NCBI GenBank assembly: GCA_029718625.1
Contig: CM056376.1
Location: 124,694,872-124,758,871 of the forward strand
From: Synaphobranchus kaupii
Lineage: Eukaryota > Chordata > Actinopteri > Anguilliformes > Synaphobranchidae
DNA: 64,000 bases
Direction: 5' to 3'
Shown here: one piece after another, positions 48,175 through 64,000 of the stretch
Position numbering within the stretch: the stretch's first letter is position 1
Layout: each line of letters begins with the position of its first letter
Notes under the pieces: model-generated
Databases searched by the model: none
What the model saw: only the letters and a program-made list of their open reading frames with translations
What the model was told of the DNA's origin: nothing
Made by a program: the position numbers and the translations under genes

Positions 48175-49020
48175 GTGTGTTTATTCAGAATTATTGGCAA
48201 CCCCTGGAAAATATGAGCGAAAAAGGCTGTAAAAATGTCTTTGTTGTTTATCAGCCTGATCTTCCACTCAGAATATGAGAAAAATCTAATCTTTAATTTA
48301 GGTAAAATTATTCAAAGAAAAAATTCTCCATACGAAACTAAACTAAGTACAGTTTGAGTATTTAGAGACTATAATGACGTAATTCTTAACTTCCCGTTTC
48401 ACTGAGTTATAAATATGAGGTGACACGCAGGCCGAAACCTCTTAGTCATCCATCAACATGGGGAAGACCAGAGAACACACAAATTAAATGAGACAAGGTT
48501 GTTGACCTTCATAAATCAGACAATGGCTATAGAAAAACAGCTTCATGTCTGAAACAACCTATTTCCACCATTAGAGTAATTAAGAAGTTTAAAGCAACTG
48601 GAGCTATGATGCACCTGCTTGGAAGAGGTTGCAAGTGTAGTTTTCCACCACGCACAGTGAGATGGCTCAAGAGCCAAAAGTTTCTCCAAGGATCTCAATT
48701 GCTGAAGTTTGTTGCATCCTGGGGTCACCAAGTCATGTCTATGCCAACAAGCTATTTTAAAAGGCCAGAAAAACACCTCCGCTGTCTTCATACCACAAAT
48801 GTAAGCATCTGGCGTTTGCTAAATATTATCAGAATTTAGATTGGAACTGGGTGCTCTGGTCAGACAAGATGCAAATTTAGCTTTTTGACAATAAATACCA
48901 AAGGCAAGTATAGCATAATAAGAGGCATAGTTATTCAGAAAAGAGCCTTATCCCCACTGTGAAGAATGGTAATGGATCTGTGCTGTTGTGGGGCTGTTTT
49001 TTTTCCCCAAAGGCCCTATA
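48175..49020 (+). mobile_element. Tc1-like transposase relic
   Basis: It starts near TTATTGGCAACCCCTGGAAA, a Tc1-like terminus. In the plus strand it then has CATGGGGAAGACCAGAGAAC and further blocks ending LLWGCF (near 48980), in the order of a Tc1 transposase gene. Stops and frameshifts are frequent, and the 3' part and right terminus are missing. Confidence 0.65.
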
Positions 49021-50253
49021 TATATATATACAGTATATCACGAGTGCCTTTACAAGGTAGGCTATGGTTGGGTGCCTCCTAGGCTTGCCAGCAGGCAGGA
49101 CCCCAGTTTATAATCATTAGGCTCTGTGAAAGCAATGTAACAATGTGTCTATGCTTCAGCATTTGAAATGAGTTGTCAATAGAGGTGGGCAATCAGTAAT
49201 TAATTTTACAGGCTTTCCATAGAGGCCGGATATGGCTGGCATTTGATAACAAGGACAGAGAAAATGTTGAGAGAAAGTGAGACATTTTTAAAACATTGAA
49301 AACCACATTTACTGTTGCTTCGGTGGTACAAATCATTTCATTCGGCAACAACAAGACTGTAATTTCTAATCATCAGATTAGAAGCAAAATACATCGTGGA
49401 GCAAAATACTTGAAAATATCAGTAACAATATAAGGAAGTACTTGAAAATGCTTAAAATGCAAGTATTTGGTTTCTGTGGTGTTTTTAATATGAAGCATTG
49501 GTGTGGCCATGTGTTTCTATATACTTTAAATACTTTCATTTAAAAATACAGATATTTAAGTAATGTATTTGACTCAGGTCTGCTGATAACTAGGTGTGAC
49601 TGGCTGCTTGCTGTTCTGCTAAAATGTGAAGTTAGAACAGTAAAAGTGTGAAATGTGAGTCTCTTAGGATGCTGCAGTTTGGGTGCTGCACCACACTGTC
49701 AGCTTGCAGAATAGTCACAGTCACCAAAAAAAGAATTATTCGCAGAATCACACAGACATAAATGAGCTCATAGCGGGCCCTGAGCAGACGTCCGCCTCGG
49801 CATTCTGCACAGCAGCCATTTTTTATAATTTGCTTTGTTTTGTAATTCGCCGGCAAAAATGATGGGAAATGTTGCCTATAAAGGGGGGTTGGTATGCTTT
49901 GAGTATGCTTCGAATACTCTTGACTATGAAAGACAAAAGTCCGCGCACAGTCCGCCTGACTGTCTGTCTGCGCACATGTCTACTCCCAACTCTCAACACT
50001 ATGTAAGCACCTTCAGGGTAAGGGATAAGAAAAATATTTTGCACTTAAAATCTCATCTTTCAAATGTGTCTGTAGAGCTCTGTTTAGAACAACAATGGAC
50101 AATTCCAGTCCTGCAAGGTCTGGATCCTTTCAGGTAGGCCTGCATATGGTCACCTTAAAATTGGATAACACCTGTAATGAGCTAGCTCTCCAGATGATCA
50201 TTTTAAAATAGACTAATAACACATTAAGCAAAATGATAAGGGACATACTGTGG

Positions 50254-50483
50254 TACATTACATTACATTATAGGCATTTAGCAGACGCTCTTATCCAGAG
50301 CGACTTACACAACTTTTTTTATCATGTTTTGTACATATTATCCATTTATACAGCTGGATATATACTGAAGAAATTCTGGATAAGTACCTTGCTCAAGGGT
50401 ACAACGGCAGTGTCCTACCTGGGAATCGAACCTGCAACCTTTTGGTTACAAGGCCAGTTCCTTAACCATTATACTACACCTAC
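50254..50483 (+). repeat. Fish dispersed repeat with GCAGACGCTCTTATCCAGAG
   Basis: TACATTACATTACATTATAG, GCATTTAGCAGACGCTCTTA, CTTGCTCAAGGGTACAAC, GGGAATCGAACCTGC and a final CTTAACCATTATACTAC make up the well known short interspersed fish repeat. The GGGAATCGAACC box resembles a tRNA T-arm region. Fragments of the same family occur near 13570 and 30230. Confidence 0.7.
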
Positions 50484-51385
50484 TGGTACTCTGTAGAGGG
50501 CTGTCAGTCTCAAACATAGATCAGTGATTTTATCCTGGGGGGTTTTAGAGTACTGCAGATCTTATAGAGGGCTAGAGTAACACATGCCAATATAAGACAA
50601 AGACCAGTGACCGATACGTTAAATAAGCACCAATAGTGGGACCTGACCTCAGGTGCAAATAGATATTTTTATGCATGTGAATCAGTAAGTGAAGTTCTCT
50701 CTGTGGCACTAACTGGGAAACCCAGAATGGTTCAAGCACAAGAGGCTGGGTCGTCCTGTGAGGGAATACGCGTCAGTTCAGAAGGTTCCCTGTGAGGAAG
50801 CGTACAGTGAAGACGGAAAACAGGGTCCAGCTTCTCTCCTCCACCTCTTAATGTTTTTTAAGAGGCGGCATCAAGTATTAATGGCGGTAAGGCTGAAAAG
50901 CCAGAGGGTATTTCTCTGCAGCGTGCAGCATGTGTTTTTGAGTGCTATCGCTCATTTGAGTGCTCTCGCTCTCACCATTTGCTCCTTCCTCTGACTAAGG
51001 ACCTGACTTAGAACGGGGGTGCAGCGGAGGAGAACGTCTCATTTGCTTTTTCCATGTTAAACGACAATCATATTAAGACAAAACCTTCACTGTAGGAGTA
51101 AAGACTCTCCTGGGGGCACCTTTGAGCATTAATCTCAGATTAAATCTGAGCAATCATGTCTTATCTTGGGTTTGGTGCTGGCATGCCCCGCCTTCAGACT
51201 GTTCAGAATGGCACAGTATTCCCGACGTGCTGATAAAGTCATTTTCACATGGAAAATGCACGATTTAGTCCATAAACCGGTTGTTTTCAGAATTACATTG
51301 TTTTCTGTTGAATTCCACCCGATGTTGTCTGGATCTAGTGTGACACTGTTGATATTGACTGTGATCGATTTGTCTTCTTCTGCAG

Positions 51386-51528
51386 GGCCCATCCTAATTG
51401 GTCTTGATGAGCGCGAGGGCCTACCCCCACCACTCCTTGGCCAACCCTCATGGGAGAGCACAGCTGACATATGACACTACAAGGCGGTGCTTATGTTGGG
51501 GCGACCTGAACTGGCAGGCTGTGCTGAG
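51386..51528 (+). other. Candidate internal non-coding exon (frmpd1 5' UTR?)
   Basis: It has a strong acceptor (TTGTCTTCTTCTGCAG|G) and a strong donor (GCTGAG|GTGAGTGAA) 143 bases apart. All frames have stops or no family signal, so if it is real it would be a 5' UTR exon of the plus-strand gene whose first coding exon is at 57057. Confidence 0.35.
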
Positions 51529-53019
51529 GTGAGTGAACGTCATCACCAGCATTCTGTGGTCTATAGTACTGGGCTTCAAGCTGTTGATGTTCACAAGGTT
51601 CCAGTTGCAGATGCAGGGTGTATTCTTCTAGAACAGTTGCCAGCCAAAAAACTAATTTCTTATATTTCCCAAGGCTTCAGAACTCCATCCATTGCTGATT
51701 GATTGATTCAAAGTGACATTTCATAAAATAGCTCAGTTTACCAATTACTTGCCTGATTCATTTTTAGACACTGCACCTGCACATGTTAAACTCCTTGTCG
51801 CCTTGATTTAGCACCGGGCTTCACAGTTTCCAGATTGGTTGGAGCCAGAGGGTAAACAGCTAGAAAAAAATCCATTCTGTCAAAAAAATGTATGAATGAG
51901 GAATGTCCAGCTAAGGATCTGCTGTAAAATGTCTTTAGAATACAAAAAATAAAACACTAAGCCACTTCAGTTTATGAGCCAGTTATTAATAAAACAAGAT
52001 AATTTAAGGTCCTTGTGGATATCCTCAACTGTACATCCAGCCTCTGTATGACTAGTTATTTCACAAGAAGACATAGTTTTCTTTAGTTTTTTTTATTGTT
52101 TTTAGTAAGTTTAAGGGATTTTAAAAGACCACATTAGGTGGATCGTCGTTCTCCATAGACTACCATTCATTTTGAAATTAGGTCTCGTGAAGCCCTTTTT
52201 CAGACAAACCTTCAAAACGATACCGTGGAGGACTGTCACTGTTTGGTCCCTGTAAATTCTCCATGTTAAAAAAAGAATATATTACATACATTTTTAGAGT
52301 GTACTGTCCCTTTAGCTAGCATAAAACCCGGTGATGTCTGGATCTCAAGAGCTTACAAAACTGCCCAATACATAGCAATATTCTTTTGTAGGGGCTATGA
52401 GCTACACCGTTTTAAAGCTCACACAGTCAAAAAGGGCTCGCAGTAAAAATCTACGGACAAAAGCAGGAGCCAACTGTCCAGGAGGTACTTTTTAGTGAAG
52501 GGAGTATGTTCAATCTGTTGCAAAAAAAAAAGAAAAAGGTTCAAGCATTCTTTATGAATCCTGCCTGTCCATTTAGGAAATTAAAAATGGAAGGAAATTG
52601 CATTTCAGCTGCAACAGAATTTCGATTGATGGAAAATAAAAAAAGCTTCAAAAAGCAAATGTATTATTTCTGACCATACCACTCAGTGCACAGACATGGA
52701 TTGTATAACAGTGTATTTTCCCCCTCAATTTTGAATTGTCAATCATACCTGTGGATCACCACCAGCACTATGAGGGCCGCAGCTGAAGTGGGTGCAATCC
52801 TCTCTTGCACTCACATTTGAGCCAGTGACAGTTTTGCACACCACAGGCCACACCGTACTACAGGAGAGAGATAGTGTTGACAGGAGAAGATGAGAACTGT
52901 ATCACACACTGGTGAATTAATCTTTGGAACTTAGATGACTTAAACCCATCCTGCCACTGATGGGTCAAGCTCAGTTGTATCCCTCCTCAACACAACTGTA
53001 CGTACACTGTATGTTACAC

Positions 53020-53660
53020 GTGTATGTTAGGCAGCGTATGAACGCGTATTTTCAGTCTGAATCGAATGGAAGTAGAAGCCAGATCCAGCAGAACTGAAAC
53101 GGATTGCGGTCCTCAGTTCCGAGTCCCGCATGCAATAACCAAGCCTAGCGAAGCAGTATCCGGAGTTCATAAATTTCTGAGATGATCGAACAATATTGCG
53201 TTGTCGTAACATTGCGGCCGGGCTCAGTCCGGCTCTGAGCTTCTTCAATCAGCGGCGGCCGTAATTAATAGGGCTCTTTTTTTGGCAAGTAGAAAAACAC
53301 GCTAATGTTTCCTCCCGGCTCGATTGTCAGTGGCGTTTTGTGAGCATGCGTCCGCATGGTAAATCAGGGACCGCCTGAGCTCAGCAGAAATGCGCCTGCT
53401 CCGCTGCAGGCCCCGTGCAGCTCATGCATTAATGCATAAGCGATCAGAGGCTTTAACGTTTAAGTGTCACTCTGCCGGTTTAATGAGTCGGCAGGGGCAG
53501 CGGGTTCCAAAAAAGCAAGCGCCAGCTTGCCTGACTCAGCATTGCGGCACGGCACGCGTCGCGGGAACCCCTGCTCCAGACCGCTGCTACGCGGCTGACC
53601 CTCCGTAACCGCGGTGAGACCGCACTAGATCACCGGGTCCCACGAGATCTTGCGCGATGG
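53020..53660 (+). promoter_or_regulatory. CpG-rich patch, possible alternative promoter
   Basis: Compared with the AT-rich neighbourhood this stretch has many CpG pairs (GGCACGCGTCGCGGGAAC, TACGCGGCTGACC) and a donor-like CCGCG|GTGAGACC near 53610. It could be a downstream promoter of frmpd1. Its CpG content was judged by eye only. Confidence 0.3.
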
Positions 53661-54669
53661 ACCGCTATGTTCTCCTAATGCGGTCAAGTCTCAAAGCGAC
53701 GAGGATGGGGCGGGGCATGCAATTTATTTTAGCTCAATCAGAGCTGGGCCTATGAGAGGCTGGACATTGAACAAACATTTAATGGGAGGTCTTGCGAGAA
53801 AATTACATCTTGGGGAAGTGTGTTTTTTTTTATTGGATGTGCCCATCTTTGACTGACAAGCAGGCATTTTTCACTGTGCTTGCTATGTGTCCAAATAAAC
53901 ACTTTCCCTGGGGAACATTTGCAAATACTTCCTGACATTTTCAAGAAAACCCAGGATTCATTTCAAGGTCTAATTCTGCAGACGTTTTGGATTGAATGCT
54001 GGCATTTGTTTTGGAGAAATGTGCTTTGAATAACTAGAAAAAAATGGGTAAGCAGTAAGCACGCTGAAATCATTGTGACTGCATCATAATTGAAAACCAA
54101 CCGAAGATAATCCCAAAATAGCGATGCTGTCCTGTAATCTGCTCCCATTTCATGGCCCATGAGGTGCTCTGCACTAAGTCACAGAAAGACACAGGTTATT
54201 ATCTGCATGTTATTCCACACTTCAGTCCCACCCTCACCACGGTGGTGGGTACCCAGTGTGAGGCAAAGCAAAAACAGGGACAGCCAACTAGCTCCAGCAG
54301 TGAAGGACGCTGCAGGGGCTGAATGTTTTTGAGAATTATAAAGACAAACAGACTCTGAGGCGTTTATGCCCTGAACTGCATAACTGAATTGGATATGAGC
54401 TTTTACAAAGCTGTTAATATTGAACTTCCCTTAGATTAGTCGCGGTAAGTAATGACTTCACATTGCGAGGTTAGTTCTCATCAGTGGCGTGTCACTCAAG
54501 GCCAAGAGGGGTGGAGAGTGCAGTGAAGGGGCGGGGCTTTGGTACAGGAGCTCAGACCTTCCCCCGTGTGAAAGCCGCTCTGATCCGGATCAATGGGGTG
54601 ACGCAGTAAATCCCTGCGAGAGCCAGCCAAATATCCAGCTATATCCCATTAGCCCACACAGCGTGATTA

Positions 54670-54692
54670 GTGTGTGTGTGTGTGTGTGTGTG
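54670..54692 (+). repeat. (TG)n microsatellite
   Basis: This is a short perfect TG run followed by TG-rich sequence to about 54775. Confidence 0.85.
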
Positions 54693-55119
54693 AGACTGTG
54701 TTTGTGTACTTGGATTTAAATATTTGTGTGGTTGTGTTTACATGTGCATGTTTGTGTGCATTTGCATGTGTCAAAAAGTGCATGTAAACAAATTGTATTA
54801 TTGAGGCTAGAAAAGGTCTTCAGACGGAGGTGATTTTTTTAGAGGCGAGTTGACAGTCAACCGACGAAGTTGACAGTAGTACACATAAACACACTTAATT
54901 CCTCCAACAATAACAAGTAATTATATTCATGCTATTGGAAACCTGCCATGTTTCAAAATTAGTAATTATAACTCAGGTGTTTTCCTTTGTTTTTACTTCA
55001 GTAATAAATTGTTTTTCCAGCTGAAACATCTGCTTTATTTAGCTAAACTAGCTTTTTGGAACGGGAGTGCTGTGTGAATGTTAAGAAGTGGGAGTATTAA
55101 CTGGAAGAGGAGGTAATCT

Positions 55120-56100
55120 AATGAACTATTGGAATGATACAGCTCTAGATGCACTAGGACACATCATCAGGGATGTAACATGGGGTCATTAGGTCCAGGC
55201 GGTCCAGCCAGGGTTGATCGGGCCCCAGATTGTGTCCTAGTGGCAGTGGTTTTCCCAAGGATTGGCCCTTTTAATCCACAGCCATCTTGAGGATTTTTCC
55301 ACCGCCTTGGTGTTGTTGCCTTATGGCTCTCCTTCTGCTCACCCCCGTGATGCCCAGTGTGTGGTAGGCACTGCCCCGCAAAACCACAGCACCCTACTAC
55401 CATGGGCAAACGCCTTGCCTTCCAGCCTTGCTTGTGACAGTCGCTGACCAGCCCCTCGTACTTGGTCATCTTCCTCCCAAAAGTCTTCTCCAAGCGGTCT
55501 TTCCAAGGGACAGCCAGGTCCAGCATGATGATGCTGTTCATCGATGATGCTGTTCATCACACAACGAGGATGTCAGGTCTCAGTCTGTCTGATGTCAGGT
55601 TGCAATGCGTTGGGGGACAGCTGTCTGTCCAGGTCTAGCAAGTACTGAGCGATAGTAAGAAGCCCAGAAGCTGGTTTAGGTGTCGACTTGGGTTGCTCTC
55701 CAGCTCTGATGAAGCTGATGTCCGCTTGCTTGCACAGATCCCAGCGCAGATGGGCTCTTCAATGGTCTTCATTATCTGGTCGTGCTGCCAGTAGTAACGG
55801 CCCTCTCCCAGAGGCTTGGGACAACAGCTCAGGATCTGCTCGAGTGTTCCCGTCTTGGAACACCGCGGGCACTCTGGGGTTTCTGCCAAGCCCCAGCAGT
55901 GTAGGTTGGAAGGGCTGGGGAGGACATCGTAAAACGGCCTGGACAAGGAACTTGATGCGGTACAGTTTTGCTTGCCAGAGGTCAGCATGTATGATCTCTC
56001 TACCCACCGCCTGCTCCCGCCTAGTCCAGGCTCCTGACTGGCTCTCTGACAGCTTCTGTAGATAGAGGGGTGCTGGATGCTCACCCAGTGGATAATAAAG
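55120..56100 (-). mobile_element. 5'-truncated non-LTR retrotransposon, CCHC + restriction-like endonuclease end
   Basis: The minus strand, read in broken frames, shows WGLAETPECPRCSKTGTLEQ, then CPKPLGEGRYYWQHDQIMKT, then LDLAVPWKDRLEKTF and GWKARRLPMVVGCCGFAG. The order knuckle - GEGRYRWRHDQ-like - DLTVPWE-like is that of LINEs with a C-terminal restriction-like endonuclease (R2/R4/NeSL-type). The usual His of the CCHC knuckle is Gln here. A 16-bp tandem duplication (55527-55558) shifts the frame between the two parts. The reverse transcriptase is missing. It is dead. Confidence 0.7.
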
Positions 56101-57030
56101 AGCATTTGGACAAAAAGATGGAAAAAGACACGATTTAGAAAAAGAAAATGTATTCACTTCAACAAATCTCCATACCATTGGAAATCATTTTAGGGAGGAG
56201 CTCAGTGGTTTTCTCCAATGCACCAGGCCGCACCAGTAACCGGCTTTTGCTTGTAACAAATCCTTTACAGTGCTTTTGCCCACCTCTTCAACCAACCACT
56301 CACAATCTGAACAAGCCCCTCATCATCTTCGTCACATGACCTCGACAGCCAGTGAATCCACATTTAAACCGGCGACAGAATGGATCCTGGTTAGGGTTGC
56401 CTCATTCAAATAAAAACCAAATCAGCAGTGTTGGAAAGTAACTCAGTAGTGCTACTGTATGTCAAGTCTGGCCCAGTCTGAGTCATCGTCTTTTGGATCA
56501 CCTGTTGTTTGAAATATCTCTCTTACAGTGTGCTTCCAGGACAATCTGTTTTTAGTTTCATGTTTTAATAGTATTTAAATTACTTACTTTAACAACTAGC
56601 AATTTACTTTCAATTAACAAGTCAGTTTTATGTTAATAATACAAAGCCAAGCAATCCAAGTCTTGGAGTGAGATTACCTTAAACTCAATAAGAAGAGACA
56701 CTGACAAACAGCATGGGGCAACAATAAATAAACCATACGTTTTCAGCAGCATACGTATCCTTTATTGGCTATGGCTCCCTGTTATGTATGTTGGAGCAGA
56801 AGGTACTGTGCGGTTCATTTTGTGAGAGTTTCTCTCGAGTACTGCTGGCCGCCCTAATTAAATCTAAGGACCCTGATATCTAATTAAATCGACCTTTCTG
56901 TGTCCTGCCTCGTCCGAGCAATGTAAAAAAAACAGACGTGTGGCGAATGCCTGGAGAAATGAGAACTGACAGTAAGGACTTTGCTTTGTCATCCTTTCCT
57001 GTCCCCGGCCCCGTCCCCGCCCCTACCCCT

Positions 57031-57045
57031 CCCCCCCCCCCCCAC
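57031..57045 (+). repeat. Poly-C run before frmpd1 exon acceptor
   Basis: A C run of about 15 bases lies directly before ACTCCGCAG, the acceptor of the first frmpd1 coding exon. Confidence 0.8.
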
Positions 57046-57056
57046 TCCGCAGTTAA

Positions 57057-63999
<6,943 letters not shown>

Positions 64000-64000
64000 C

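Larger units (their letters stand above)
36741..57052. other. Long divergent region between fbxo10 and frmpd1 coding parts
   Basis: This region contains 5' non-coding exons and introns of both genes plus mobile DNA. Annotated parts are: Tc1 relic 38800-39325, compound microsatellite near 41100, candidate exons at 41800-41960 and 51386-51528, MITE 45684-46107, Tc1 relic 48175-49020, dispersed repeat 50254-50483, CpG-rich patch 53020-53660 and LINE fragment 55120-56100. I saw no TOMM5-like ORF and no other conserved protein-coding exon. Confidence 0.5.

Noticed and set aside
20916..57052. POLR1E and TOMM5 expected from human synteny
   Set aside because: I looked for recognisable exons of both in the gaps and saw none. 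This is absence by eye, not by a sensitive search.

Overview
The window is vertebrate nuclear DNA, almost certainly from a teleost fish. The genes are split into many exons with GT-AG introns, and every recognisable protein is a vertebrate family member. The background is full of fish-typical repeats: Tc1 elements, one with Sleeping Beauty-type ends, hAT-like MITEs, a tRNA-type or V-shaped dispersed repeat, and long CA/TG microsatellites. I see no bacterial or viral gene organisation, no tRNA or rRNA gene and no CRISPR array. The species cannot be named from the sequence alone.

Layout. 1-4492: what looks like the first intron and an 11-codon first exon of an unidentified minus-strand gene. 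5166-10284 (+): a STAP-family adaptor, probably stap2, 10 coding exons, 368 aa. 11720-14753 (+): grhpr, glyoxylate/hydroxypyruvate reductase, 9 coding exons, 328 aa with catalytic Arg245, Glu274 and His293. 14754-18780: a convergent intergenic stretch. 18781-20908 (-): zbtb5, one coding exon, with a one-base G-run expansion that breaks the frame. 20916-28900: the presumed zbtb5 5' intron and promoter, then an intergenic block loaded with at least four Tc1 elements. 29018-36718 (-): fbxo10, 10 coding exons, 986 aa, with an F-box, beta-helix repeats and a C-terminal CTVL prenylation box. 36741-57056: a long divergent region with probable 5' non-coding exons, a Tc1 relic, a MITE and an R2-like LINE fragment. 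57057-63912 (+): the first five coding exons (173 codons) of frmpd1, running off the right edge.

The order grhpr-zbtb5-fbxo10-frmpd1 matches human 9p13, but POLR1E and TOMM5, which lie among these genes in human, were not found here. STAP2 is on a different human chromosome, so its position next to grhpr is a fish-side arrangement. The genes do not form a pathway. They cover signalling adaptor, glyoxylate detoxification, BTB-zinc-finger repression, SCF ubiquitin ligase targeting and a PDZ/FERM scaffold.

I found no new biochemical system. The most unusual material is mobile DNA. Two adjacent non-autonomous Tc1-type elements with unrelated termini share the same foldback core. A three-level nest of MITEs sits in a stap2 intron. 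Several splice sites are odd: a GC donor in fbxo10, a weak donor splitting the catalytic Arg codon of grhpr, a donor embedded in a GT repeat, and an acceptor preceded by TG repeats in frmpd1.
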